33,956 bases of DNA from Limnohabitans sp. Rim8. GTDB lineage: Bacteria; Pseudomonadota; Gammaproteobacteria; Burkholderiales; Burkholderiaceae_C. The stretch lies in the NCBI GenBank assembly GCA_945897795.1, contig CAMDFT010000030.1, forward strand, positions 1 through 33,956, read 5' to 3'. The notes under the pieces were generated by a model that worked only from the letters and a program-made list of their open reading frames with translations, was not told where the DNA came from and made no database searches. The position numbers were made by a program, and so were the translations under genes. Positions within the stretch are counted from its first letter, which is position 1. Each line of letters opens with the position of its first letter. Positions 16,176 to 24,263 of this stretch are shown here, in pieces.

Positions 16176-16928
16176 ATGACCGATAAAGCAGACACCAGCC
16201 TCGCCCGCATGCTCAGCGTGCTCGACCTGTTCTCCGACCAGCGCCTGCATTGGAGCGCCGAAGACATCAGCGAATCGCTGGGGGTGTCCTTGCCCACCAG
16301 CTACCGTTACCTCAAGACCCTCAGCGATGCGGGCCTGCTGCGGCGCGGCAGCGATGCCCAATTCACGCTGGGCCCACGCATTGTCGTGCTGGACCACTTG
16401 ATACGCCAGGCCGACCCGGTGCTGCAGTGTGGCGTGCCGTTCATGAAAGAACTGGTGGCGCAGACCGGTTTTGACTGTGTTGTGTCCTGCTTGCATGGCG
16501 ACCAGTTGCTGGACACCCACCGCGAGTTCGGCACCATGCCTGCCAATTTGAGTTATGGCCGTGGGCGCCCGCGCCCCCTGTTTCAAGGTGGCGCACCCAA
16601 GGTGATTTTGGCCGGGCTGCCCACGCCACAGCTGCACAAGCTGCTGGACACCCACAGCATGGCGGTGGCTGCAGCCGGACTGCCCACCGATTGGCCCAGC
16701 TTTCGGCGTTACTACAGCCAGATCCGCAAGGACGGTTTTTATTTCTCCAACGGCGAACTCGAAACCACTTTGGCTGCAATCGCGGTGCCCTTACAGCAGA
16801 CCGACGGCACCGTTATCGGCGCACTCTCTTTGGTGACCACAGTGCAACGCATGGCGGTGATCGACCAGACCAAACTCACCCCCCTCATCCAGCGCGCCGC
16901 ACGCGAAATTTCTGCGCGGCTGCACTGA
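16176..16928 (+). CDS. IclR-family transcriptional regulator
   Basis: A 250-residue regulator with an N-terminal winged helix-turn-helix (residues about 8-65, SAEDISESLGVSLPTSYRYLKTLSDAGLL) and a C-terminal effector-binding domain (GFDCVVSCLHGDQLLDTHREFG onward, ending ALSLVTTVQRM). IclR proteins commonly control aromatic catabolic operons, including mhp and pob/pca systems, often by binding the pathway substrate. It lies within the operon it probably controls. The ribosome-binding site is weak, which may keep the level low. Confidence 0.9.
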   Translation: MTDKADTSLARMLSVLDLFSDQRLHWSAEDISESLGVSLPTSYRYLKTLSDAGLLRRGSDAQFTLGPRIVVLDHLIRQADPVLQCGVPFMKELVAQTGFDCVVSCLHGDQLLDTHREFGTMPANLSYGRGRPRPLFQGGAPKVILAGLPTPQLHKLLDTHSMAVAAAGLPTDWPSFRRYYSQIRKDGFYFSNGELETTLAAIAVPLQQTDGTVIGALSLVTTVQRMAVIDQTKLTPLIQRAAREISARLH

Positions 16929-16962
16929 TGCTTGTCCTCTCCTTTTCACTGAAAGATCCTCC

Positions 16963-17814
16963 ATGAAACTCATCAGCTTTTTGAACGAGGGCGTGCCCTC
17001 CTACGGTGTCGTGAACGGCGACGATGTGCTCGACCTGACCCCCATCCTGGGCGCTCAAGCGCCCGACCTGAAAACCCTGATCGCCAAAAACCTGTTCGGT
17101 GCAGCCGCCGATGCGGCCAAGGCGCACAAGGCGACGCTCAAGTTCTCGCAACTGCAGCTGCTGCCGGTGATCCCCAACCCGGGTCAGATCTTTTGCATCG
17201 GCTTGAACTACGGCGAACACGTGCTCGAAACCGGCCGCGAAGTGACTGAAACGCCGGTCATCTTTTTGCGCCTGGCCGACTCGCAAGTCGCGCACGGCCA
17301 GGACATCATGCGCCCACCCGAGTCGCACCGCCTGGACTACGAAGCCGAAATCGCCTTGATCATTGGCAAAGGTGGCCGCCGCATCAAAGAAGAAGACGCT
17401 TGGGATCACATTGCGGGCTACAGCTGCTACAACGACGGCTCGGTGCGCGACTGGCAAGTGGCCACCTCGCAGTGGACACCCGGCAAGAATTTCTACAAAA
17501 CTGGCGGCTTTGGCCCCTGGATGGTCACCAGCGACGAGATTGCGCCTGCGCAAGTGATGCGCCTGCAAACCGTGCTCAACGGCCAGGTGCTGCAAGACAC
17601 CACCACCGACAAGATGATCCACAGCATTCCGCGCCAGATCGCCTACATCTCGACCTTCATTCCGCTGTCGCCCGGCGACGTGATCGTGACCGGCACACCG
17701 GGCGGCGTGGGCAACAAGCGCACGCCACAAATCTTCATGAAGCCCGGTGACGTGTGCGAGATCGTGGTGGATGCGATTGGGACGCTGCGCAACGGCATCC
17801 GCGACGACGCATGA
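16963..17814 (+). CDS. Fumarylacetoacetate hydrolase-family enzyme
   Basis: A 283-residue FAH-superfamily hydrolase or decarboxylase. The fold core holds CIGLNYGEHVLETGRE, the metal-ligand pair E127/E129 in HRLDYEAEIALIIGK, D158 in GYSCYNDGSVRDWQ, and GKNFYKTGGFGPWMV, with TGTPGGVG near the end. Members hydrolyse or hydrate ring-cleavage products such as acylpyruvates or 2-keto-4-pentenoates. It lies 34 bases after the IclR gene, following a hydroxylase and a VOC enzyme, which supports the last step of an aromatic pathway. Confidence 0.9.
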   Translation: MKLISFLNEGVPSYGVVNGDDVLDLTPILGAQAPDLKTLIAKNLFGAAADAAKAHKATLKFSQLQLLPVIPNPGQIFCIGLNYGEHVLETGREVTETPVIFLRLADSQVAHGQDIMRPPESHRLDYEAEIALIIGKGGRRIKEEDAWDHIAGYSCYNDGSVRDWQVATSQWTPGKNFYKTGGFGPWMVTSDEIAPAQVMRLQTVLNGQVLQDTTTDKMIHSIPRQIAYISTFIPLSPGDVIVTGTPGGVGNKRTPQIFMKPGDVCEIVVDAIGTLRNGIRDDA

Positions 17815-17931
17815 GCCAAGCGGTCTTTTAGGATCACCTTTACACCTTTGTCAAACCACGATCCTCGCTACCATGACACGTCACTTGTTCTTGTCGCATC
17901 AGACCCACATCCATTTTCAGGAGACCACCCG

Positions 17932-18939
17932 ATGAACAGTTCCACGATTCACCACCCTGTCCGCAGCCTTGGCCACATGCTTGGCCGCGCATGGGTTCTG
18001 CCTCTGTGCCTGATGGCAGGCTTGGGCATGGCCCACGCGCAAGACGCATGGCCCACGCGGCCCATCAAGCTTTTGGTGGGCTTTGCGCCTGGCGGCAGCA
18101 GCGACATGGTGGCGCGCTTGATCGCCACGCCGCTGGGCGAGCGGCTGGGTCAGCCGGTGGTGGTGGAAAACCGTGCGGGTGCGGGCGGCAACATCGCTGC
18201 CGATGCGGTGGCCAAAGCCACGCCCGACGGCTACACGCTGGTGCTGCTGCCCAGCGGGCATTCGAGCAATGCCGCAATGAAAAAGAACCTGCCCTTCGAT
18301 CCGGTCAATGACTTCGCTTGGGTCTCCACCGTCACCACCTATCCGCTGACGCTGTCGGTCAAGCCAAACTCGCCCATCACCTCGTTCAATGATTTCATCC
18401 AGCGCGTGAAAAGCGAACCCAACCGCTACACCTACACCTCGGTGGGCGTGGGCACGGCGATGCACTTGGTTGGCGAATGGCTGATGGCCGAAAGCGGCGG
18501 TGTGGCCACACATGTGCCCTTCAAAGGCGGCACGGCGCCGATGATGGAATTGCTGGCCGGTCGGGTGGACGTGATGATCGACACCATGACCACCACAGCG
18601 CCGCTGTTCAAGGAAAACCGGGTACGCGTGCTCGCCACCACCGCGCCAGCAGGTCAGAACGCCCTGCCAGGCGTGCCTTCTGTGGCGGACAGTTTTCCGG
18701 GGGTGGTGTTCGATTCTTGGCTGGGCATCGCGGGCACCAAAGGCACACCGCAAGCGATCGTCGATCGGCTCAACCGTGAACTCCGTGCTGTGCTTGACCA
18801 AGCTGCGGTCAAACAACGCCTCATCGACTGGGGTGGTCGCCCACAGGCCAACACGCCCGTGGAATTTCGCACCCGTGTGGACGGCGAGATCCGCCAACTC
18901 AGCCGGATCGTGGCCGATCGCAAGATCGAGGCCCAGTGA
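17932..18939 (+). CDS. Bug/TctC-family periplasmic solute-binding protein (third)
   Basis: A 335-residue binding protein. The start at 17932 is selected by AGGAGA at 17919-17924; an upstream in-frame ATG at 17848 lacks such a site. A long signal peptide ends near GLGMAHAQ. The mature part opens WPTRPIKLLVGFAPGGSSD, the canonical Bug ligand loop, and carries PVVVENRAGAGGN. It lies 117 bases after the FAH-family gene, so it may share that transcript or have its own promoter. TctA/TctB partners are absent in the window. Confidence 0.9.
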   Translation: MNSSTIHHPVRSLGHMLGRAWVLPLCLMAGLGMAHAQDAWPTRPIKLLVGFAPGGSSDMVARLIATPLGERLGQPVVVENRAGAGGNIAADAVAKATPDGYTLVLLPSGHSSNAAMKKNLPFDPVNDFAWVSTVTTYPLTLSVKPNSPITSFNDFIQRVKSEPNRYTYTSVGVGTAMHLVGEWLMAESGGVATHVPFKGGTAPMMELLAGRVDVMIDTMTTTAPLFKENRVRVLATTAPAGQNALPGVPSVADSFPGVVFDSWLGIAGTKGTPQAIVDRLNRELRAVLDQAAVKQRLIDWGGRPQANTPVEFRTRVDGEIRQLSRIVADRKIEAQ

Positions 18940-18971
18940 GCCGCGATCGGGCAATCCTGATGCGAGATTGA

Positions 18972-18998
18972 CCCAGCAGCAGTGCACTGCCTGCTGGG
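18972..18998. terminator. Long hairpin between converging genes (no U-run)
   Basis: CCCAGCAG (18972-18979) pairs with CTGCTGGG (18991-18998), and the interior CAGTG/CACTG continues the helix with one unpaired base, giving about 13 pairs. Neither strand has a following U-run, so it is not a standard intrinsic terminator, but its position between the stops at 18939 and 19005 suggests transcript-end protection or a transcription block in both directions. Confidence 0.5.
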
Positions 18999-19004
18999 CA
19001 AAAC

Positions 19005-20207
19005 TCAGACCCGCTCGATGATCAGCGCAATGCCTTGGCCCACGCCAATGCACATGGTGCACAGCGCATAGCGGCCAGCGGTCTGCTGCAGGCGGTTGAT
19101 GGCGGTGGTGGCCAGGCGTGCCCCCGATGCACCCAGCGGGTGACCCAGCGCAATTGCGCCGCCCCAGGCGTTCACGCGGGCGTCGTCGTCTTTCAGGCCC
19201 AGCATGCGCATCACCGCCAAGCCCTGCGCGGCAAAAGCTTCGTTCAACTCGATCACGTCCATGTGGTCAATCGTCAAGCCGGTCTGCGCCAACACTTTGA
19301 GGGTCGCAGGCGCGGGGCCCATGCCCATGACACGCGGAGCCACACCCGCCGTGGCCATGCCCACGATGCGGGCTTTGGGGGTCAGGCCGTTTTTGGCGGC
19401 CGTGGCTTCGTCGGCGAGCAGCAAGGCACAAGCGCCATCGTTCACACCCGAGGCATTGCCCGCGGTCACGGTGCCGTCTGGGCGCACCACGCCTTTGAGC
19501 TTGGCCAGCGCTTCGAGGCTGGTTTCGCGGGGGTGCTCGTCGGTGTCCACCATGATCGGATCGCCCTTTTTCTGAGGGATGCTCACGCCCACAATTTCGC
19601 GCGCCAAGTGGCCGGCCTTGATGGCAGCCACGGCGCGCATCTGGCTGTTGTAGGCCATCAGGTCTTGCGCCTCGCGCTCGATCTTGTAGTCAGTGGCCAC
19701 GTTTTCAGCGGTCTCGGGCATGGAGTCCACGCCGTACTGGGCTTTCATCAACTTGTTGATGAAGCGCCAGCCAATGGTGGTGTCGTACACCGCGTTGTTG
19801 CGGCTGAAGGCGGTTTCGGCCTTGGGCATCACGAACGGGGCGCGGCTCATGCTCTCCACACCGCCCGCGATCATCAAACCGGCTTCACCGGCCTTGATGG
19901 CGCGCGCTGCGGTGCCGATGGCATCCAGACCCGAGCCGCACAGGCGGTTGATGGTGGCGCCGGGCACATCGATGGGCAATCCGGCCAGCAAACTTGCCAT
20001 GTGGGCCACGTTGCGGTTGTCTTCGCCGGCTTGGTTGGCACAACCGTACAGCACGTCGGTCACAGCGGCCCAGTCGACATTGGGGTTGCGTGCCATCAGC
20101 GCGCGCAGGGGCACAGCGCCCAAGTCGTCGGTGCGCACGCTGGACAGGGCGCCGCCGTAACGGCCAAAGGGGGTGCGGATCGCGTCGCAAATAAAGGCTT
20201 GTTTCAT
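19005..20207 (-). CDS. pcaF: 3-oxoadipyl-CoA thiolase (PcaF/PaaJ-like)
   Basis: A 400-residue thiolase that splits 3-oxoadipyl-CoA with CoA to acetyl-CoA and succinyl-CoA, the last step of the beta-ketoadipate and phenylacetate pathways. Catalytic residues are C90 (NRLCGSG), H356 (GHPLGASG) and C386 (CTMCIGVG). The blocks DLGAVPLRALMARNP, GGVESMSRAPFVM and the long RNNAVYDTTIGWRFIN loop are typical of PcaF/PaaJ rather than of acetoacetyl-CoA thiolase. It stands alone, with a TetR-type palindrome upstream. A general beta-ketothiolase role is the alternative. Confidence 0.85.
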   Translation of the reverse strand: MKQAFICDAIRTPFGRYGGALSSVRTDDLGAVPLRALMARNPNVDWAAVTDVLYGCANQAGEDNRNVAHMASLLAGLPIDVPGATINRLCGSGLDAIGTAARAIKAGEAGLMIAGGVESMSRAPFVMPKAETAFSRNNAVYDTTIGWRFINKLMKAQYGVDSMPETAENVATDYKIEREAQDLMAYNSQMRAVAAIKAGHLAREIVGVSIPQKKGDPIMVDTDEHPRETSLEALAKLKGVVRPDGTVTAGNASGVNDGACALLLADEATAAKNGLTPKARIVGMATAGVAPRVMGMGPAPATLKVLAQTGLTIDHMDVIELNEAFAAQGLAVMRMLGLKDDDARVNAWGGAIALGHPLGASGARLATTAINRLQQTAGRYALCTMCIGVGQGIALIIERV

Positions 20208-20284
20208 GGTTGTCTCAAGAAAGTGATGAAAGTGTCTGCGTTTAACATGCAGCAGTGTGCTGACCGTCAGATTTTATGACATTG

Positions 20285-20302
20285 ACCGACCGCTCGGTCG
20301 GT
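20285..20302. promoter_or_regulatory. TetR-type operator palindrome
   Basis: ACCGACC (20285-20291) and GGTCGGT (20296-20302) form a perfect inverted repeat around GCTC. This shape and sequence are typical of TetR-family operators in proteobacterial fatty-acid and phenylacetate regulons. It lies 78 bases upstream of the thiolase ATG and 20 bases upstream of the DUF1841 ATG, so it could govern either or both. Confidence 0.6.
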
Positions 20303-20321
20303 TTTACTGCTTTTTTGAACC

Positions 20322-20759
20322 ATGCTGATCCAACCTTCACAAGCCGATGTTCGGCGCTTTTTTTGTGGTGTCTACGCCAAAGCCCGCACAGCCGCAACAC
20401 TCGAACCCATGGAAATGCTCGTCAGCCAATGGATCGACGAACACCCCGAATACCACGCCGAATTGGCCGATGTCGATGCTGCACTGGCCAGCATGCTCAA
20501 CGACGACCCGAACCGGACCAATCCGTTTTTGCACCTTTCAATGCACCTGTCCATCAGCGAACAATGCAGCATCGACCAACCCCGAGGCATCCGCCAGGCG
20601 GTGGAACTGCTGACGCATCGGCTCAACTCGCTGCACGACGCACACCACCGCGCCATGGAATGCCTGGGACGCATGATTTTTGAAAGCCAGCGCTCAGGCC
20701 GCATGCCCGACGGTGAGTCCTACATCGCCTGCGTGCAGCGCAACGCCACCCAAGACTGA
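20322..20759 (+). CDS. DUF1841 family protein
   Basis: A 145-residue soluble protein of unknown function. The block NPFLHLSMHLSISEQCSIDQPRGIRQAVELLTHRL is the family signature, and the histidine-rich C-terminal half (HDAHHRAMECLGRMIFESQR) is also conserved; the histidines suggest, but do not prove, metal binding. Length is normal for the family, which is widespread in beta- and gammaproteobacteria. It is transcribed divergently from the thiolase and ends before a strong terminator. Confidence 0.88.
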   Translation: MLIQPSQADVRRFFCGVYAKARTAATLEPMEMLVSQWIDEHPEYHAELADVDAALASMLNDDPNRTNPFLHLSMHLSISEQCSIDQPRGIRQAVELLTHRLNSLHDAHHRAMECLGRMIFESQRSGRMPDGESYIACVQRNATQD

Positions 20760-20793
20760 TGCGGGGGACCCCGAACAAAGGCGAACAGACCAC

Positions 20794-20819
20794 AAAAAAC
20801 CCGCTGAAGCGGGTTTTTT
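20794..20819. terminator. Strong bidirectional terminator
   Basis: AAAAAACCCGC (20794-20804) pairs perfectly with GCGGGTTTTTT (20809-20819) around a TGAA loop. With A-runs and T-runs on both sides it can end both the DUF1841 transcript and the converging cytochrome transcript. Confidence 0.93.
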
Positions 20820-20838
20820 GATGAGAGAAGTCAAAGCT

Positions 20839-21498
20839 TCAACGCAGGCGGGACTGCGGTACGACCTTCATCTCGCCATCCAATGAGGCAATGTAAGCCG
20901 ACATGGCCTTCAACTCGGCATTGGAAAACTGCTTGGCAATGCCGCCCATGACGCCATTGTTGCGGCCCCAGGTGGCCAGGTTTTCGGTTTTGTAAGACTT
21001 GAGCGCCACATACAAAAAGTCTTTGTGCTGACCCGCCAGCTTGGGGTAGCTCGGGTCGATCGGCTTGCTGAAATTGTCACCGTGGCAGGAAATGCATGCG
21101 CCTTTTTGCAGCAAGGCAGCGACTTTGGCGTCAGGTGCCTTGGGTGCCTTGGTCACGGGCTCGGTTTTGCCATGTTGCTCGTAGTAAGCGCCCAAATCAG
21201 CCATGTCTTGCTCGCTCAGGCTGGCGGAAATGCCGCGCATGGTGGGGTGCTTGCGTTCGCCTTTTTGGTAGGCGTTGAGAGAGGCCACGATGTACTTGGC
21301 GTTTTGGCCAGAGATCATCGGCACGCGGTAGACCTCAGGGAAGCTGGCTTGGTAGCCCTTGATGCCATGGCAACCAATGCACATGGCGATTTTTTGCTCA
21401 GCGGCTTTGGCATCGCCTTTGATTTCCTGGGCATGGGCGGAGATGGCGGTCACAGAGGCGACAGCCAAGGCAAACATCGAGGTCAACAGCTTATTCAT
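20839..21498 (-). CDS. Diheme cytochrome c4
   Basis: A 219-residue periplasmic electron carrier. The start at 21498 gives a signal peptide (MNKLLTSMFALAVASVTAISAHA); an upstream in-frame ATG at 21534 would spoil it. Two heme c sites are C40-I-G-C-H44 and C135-I-S-C-H139, each in a similar half-domain, with probable methionine axial ligands in HPTMRGI and NNGVMGGIA. This two-domain layout is that of cytochrome c4, which passes electrons to terminal oxidases such as cbb3. A small soluble donor for other respiratory enzymes is possible too. Confidence 0.92.
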   Translation of the reverse strand: MNKLLTSMFALAVASVTAISAHAQEIKGDAKAAEQKIAMCIGCHGIKGYQASFPEVYRVPMISGQNAKYIVASLNAYQKGERKHPTMRGISASLSEQDMADLGAYYEQHGKTEPVTKAPKAPDAKVAALLQKGACISCHGDNFSKPIDPSYPKLAGQHKDFLYVALKSYKTENLATWGRNNGVMGGIAKQFSNAELKAMSAYIASLDGEMKVVPQSRLR

Positions 21499-21540
21499 TT
21501 TGCTCACACAATCCAAACGATTAATAAAAATCAACTGCGG

Positions 21541-21546
21541 ATTATA
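21541..21546 (-). promoter_or_regulatory. Probable -10 box of the cytochrome c4 gene
   Basis: The minus strand reads a perfect TATAAT here, 43 bases before the ATG. No good -35 is seen at 16-18 bases, so the promoter may depend on an activator. Confidence 0.4.
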
Positions 21547-21601
21547 TCGGGCTGGCCCTCATAATCCTGACAAGCTTTATTCCTGTTTCAAAGAACTGTT
21601 C

Positions 21602-22447
21602 ATGATCAAATTCCAAGGCACCGAAAACTACGTCGCCACCCCCGACCTGATGCTGGCCGTGAACGCCGCCATCACCCTCACACGCCCCCTGTTGGTCAAA
21701 GGTGAGCCCGGAACCGGCAAAACCATGCTGGCCGAAGAAGTGGCCGAGGCTTTGGGCCTGCCCCTGCTGCAGTGGCACATCAAGTCGACCACCAAAGCCC
21801 AACAAGGCCTGTACGAATACGACGCCGTGAGCCGTCTGCGCGACAGCCAGCTGGGCGAAGCAAAGGTCAAGGACATCGAAAACTACATCATCAAGGGCGT
21901 GCTCTGGCAAGCCTTCACCTCCGAGACGCCCGTGGCCATCCTGATCGACGAGATCGACAAGGCCGACATCGAATTCCCCAACGACTTGCTGCGCGAGATC
22001 GACCGCATGGAGTTTTATTGCTACGAGACGCGCCAGCTGATCAAGGCCAAGACCCGCCCGCTGGTGTTCATCACGTCCAACAACGAAAAAGAGCTGCCTG
22101 ATGCTTTCTTGCGCCGCTGCTTTTTCCACTACATCAAGTTCCCCGAAGCGGACACCATGCGCCAAATCGTGGATGTGCACTTCCCAACGCTCAAAAAAGA
22201 CCTGCTGGCCCTGGCGCTCAAGACCTTTTACGACGTGCGCGGCCTGCCGGGCCTGAAGAAAAAGCCCTCCACCAGCGAGCTGCTCGATTGGCTGAAGCTC
22301 TTGGTGGCCGAGGACATCCCGCTCGAAGCCCTGCAAAGTGCAGATCAAAAATTGTCGGTCCCCCCACTGGTGGGCGCTTTGCTGAAAAACGAGCAAGACG
22401 TGACCTTGTTCGAAAAGCTGGTGTTCATGAACCAGCGCAACCGTTGA
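21602..22447 (+). CDS. MoxR-family AAA+ ATPase
   Basis: A 281-residue AAA+ ATPase. Walker A is GEPGTGKT (residues 34-41), Walker B VAILIDEIDKAD (112-122), and sensor 1 VFITSNNEKELPDAFLRRC. The start at 21602 opens MIKFQGTENYVATPDL; upstream in-frame ATGs lie over the cytochrome gene. MoxR ATPases work with VWA-domain partners as chaperones that mature metalloenzymes or assemble complexes (CoxD/CoxE, RavA/ViaA, NorQ/NorD). The partner is encoded two genes downstream. The FEKLVFMNQR end is typical of the CoxD-like subgroup. Confidence 0.92.
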   Translation: MIKFQGTENYVATPDLMLAVNAAITLTRPLLVKGEPGTGKTMLAEEVAEALGLPLLQWHIKSTTKAQQGLYEYDAVSRLRDSQLGEAKVKDIENYIIKGVLWQAFTSETPVAILIDEIDKADIEFPNDLLREIDRMEFYCYETRQLIKAKTRPLVFITSNNEKELPDAFLRRCFFHYIKFPEADTMRQIVDVHFPTLKKDLLALALKTFYDVRGLPGLKKKPSTSELLDWLKLLVAEDIPLEALQSADQKLSVPPLVGALLKNEQDVTLFEKLVFMNQRNR

Positions 22448-22451
22448 AACC

Positions 22452-23063
22452 ATGACCGCCTTCGCCCCGCCCGTGACCCTGACCGGCGCACACGTCCGGC
22501 TGGAGCCCTTGCGGGCTGAGCACCATGACGCGCTGGTGCAGGCCGTGCGAGATGGCGAACTGTGGAACCACTGGTACACCGCCATCCCCACGCCAGAAGG
22601 CATGGCGGCCGAAATCACCCGACGCCTGGACTTGCAGGCCAAGGGCAGCATGTGCCCGTTTGCGGTCATCGACCCAGCCACAAACCAAGCCGTGGGCATG
22701 ACCACTTACATGAACATCGACGCGGCCAACCGCCGGGTTGAAATCGGCTCGACCTGGTACCGCCAAAGCGTGCAGCGCAGCCCTCTCAACACCGAAGCCA
22801 AGCGCTTGTTGTTGGCCTACGCTTTTGATCAACTCCATTGCATCGCGGTGGAGTTCCGCACGCATTTTTTCAACCAGCAAAGCCGCCGCGCCATCGAGCG
22901 CCTGGGTGCCAAACTCGACGGCGTGCTGCGCAGCCACCAAATCAACCTCCACCCATTGATCGGTGGCGCACTGAGAGACACCTGCGTTTACAGCATCATT
23001 GCCAGTGAATGGCCCAATGTCAGAACACACTTGGACTACCAACTCGCCCGTGTGCGGGCCTGA
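22452..23063 (+). CDS. GNAT-family N-acetyltransferase (RimJ/RimL-like)
   Basis: A 203-residue acetyltransferase starting VTLTGAHVRLEPLRAEHHDAL, with a central beta strand block PFAVIDPATNQAVGMTTYMNIDAANRRVEIGSTWY and the acetyl-CoA-loop region LNTEAKRLLLAYAFDQLHCIAVEFRTHFFNQQSRRAIERLGAKLDGVLR. This is the RimJ/RimL pattern of enzymes acetylating protein N-termini or small amines. It sits 4 bases after MoxR and 15 before the VWA gene, an unusual insertion between two genes that normally adjoin. Its target is unknown. Confidence 0.88.
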   Translation: MTAFAPPVTLTGAHVRLEPLRAEHHDALVQAVRDGELWNHWYTAIPTPEGMAAEITRRLDLQAKGSMCPFAVIDPATNQAVGMTTYMNIDAANRRVEIGSTWYRQSVQRSPLNTEAKRLLLAYAFDQLHCIAVEFRTHFFNQQSRRAIERLGAKLDGVLRSHQINLHPLIGGALRDTCVYSIIASEWPNVRTHLDYQLARVRA

Positions 23064-23078
23064 GGACAGAAAGACGTC

Positions 23079-24263
23079 ATGCTGATCGATTTTTTCTACA
23101 CCTTGCGTGCAGCCAAATTACCGGTGTCGGTGCGCGAATACCTGACCTTGCTCGAAGCCCTGCAGGCCAACGTGGTCGGCCCGGCGTCGGATGCCTGCAG
23201 CATCGACGATTTCTACCACCTGGCCCGCACCGTGATGGTCAAGGACGAAAAGCACTTCGACAAGTTCGACAAGGCTTTCGGCGCTTACTTCAAGGGCGTG
23301 GAAATGCTGACCGACTTCACCAAAGAAGTGCCGCTCGAATGGCTCGAGAAAATCCTGCAAAAAGAACTCACCCCCGAGCAAAAAGCCGCCATCGAGAAGA
23401 TGGGCTGGGACGAGTTGATGGACACTTTAAAGAAGCGCCTGGAGGAACAGAAAGAGCGCCACGAGGGCGGCAACAAGTGGATCGGCACAGGCGGCACATC
23501 GCCCTTTGGCAACGGCGGCTACAACCCGCAGGGCATCCGCATTGGCGGCAAAGGTGGCAACAAAAGCGCCATCAAAGTCTGGGAGCAACGCGCCTACAAG
23601 GACTACGACGACCAGCAGGAGCTGGGCACGCGCAACATCAAAGTGGCGCTGCGCCGCCTGCGCCGCTTTGCGCGTGAAGGCTCGCAAGACGAATTTGACC
23701 TGGACAGCACCATCCGCAAGACCGCGGCCAACGCCGGTTACCTGGACATCCAGATGCGCCCCGAGCGCCACAACAATGTCAAAGTGCTGCTGCTGATGGA
23801 CGTGGGCGGCACCATGGACGAGCACATCACGCGGGTCGAAGAAATGTTTTCTGCCGTGAAAGCCGAGTTCAAGCACCTCGATTTTTACTACTTCCACAAC
23901 TGCGTCTACGACTTCATGTGGAAGAACAACAAGCGCCGCTACGCCGAGAAGTTCCCGACTTGGGACATCTTGCGCAAATACAACAAGGACTACAAGCTGA
24001 TCTTCATTGGCGACGCGACCATGAGTCCCTACGAGATTTTGCAAAAAGGCGGCAGCGTCGAATACAACAACGAAGAGGCCGGGGCCGAATGGCTGCAACG
24101 CCTGACGCACACCTTCCCCAAGTTTGCCTGGATCAACCCCGAGCCCCAAGGCGTTTGGCAATACCGCCAGAGCATTTCCATCGTTCAGCAGCTGATGAGC
24201 AACCGCATGTTCCCGCTGACCCTCAAAGGGCTGGAAGATGCGATGCGTTTGCTGAGCAAATGA
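23079..24263 (+). CDS. CoxE-like VWA-domain protein, partner of MoxR
   Basis: A 394-residue cytoplasmic protein. An N-terminal helical region (1-125, with a charged helix KKRLEEQKERHEGG) leads into a glycine-rich linker (about 131-161) and a von Willebrand A domain from about residue 233. The metal site reads LLMDVGGTMDEH (D241, G243, T245), a degenerate form of the DxSxS MIDAS, and GDATMSP supplies a later Asp. The central LGTRNIKVALRRLRRFARE block is characteristic of the CoxE-like family. Its stop overlaps the TamA start (ATGA, 24260-24263). Confidence 0.9.
   Translation: MLIDFFYTLRAAKLPVSVREYLTLLEALQANVVGPASDACSIDDFYHLARTVMVKDEKHFDKFDKAFGAYFKGVEMLTDFTKEVPLEWLEKILQKELTPEQKAAIEKMGWDELMDTLKKRLEEQKERHEGGNKWIGTGGTSPFGNGGYNPQGIRIGGKGGNKSAIKVWEQRAYKDYDDQQELGTRNIKVALRRLRRFAREGSQDEFDLDSTIRKTAANAGYLDIQMRPERHNNVKVLLLMDVGGTMDEHITRVEEMFSAVKAEFKHLDFYYFHNCVYDFMWKNNKRRYAEKFPTWDILRKYNKDYKLIFIGDATMSPYEILQKGGSVEYNNEEAGAEWLQRLTHTFPKFAWINPEPQGVWQYRQSISIVQQLMSNRMFPLTLKGLEDAMRLLSK

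Noticed and set aside
23918-24259. Upstream extension of the tamA frame
   Set aside because: It runs through the VWA gene in another frame; the ATG at 24260 gives a proper signal peptide and an ATGA overlap.
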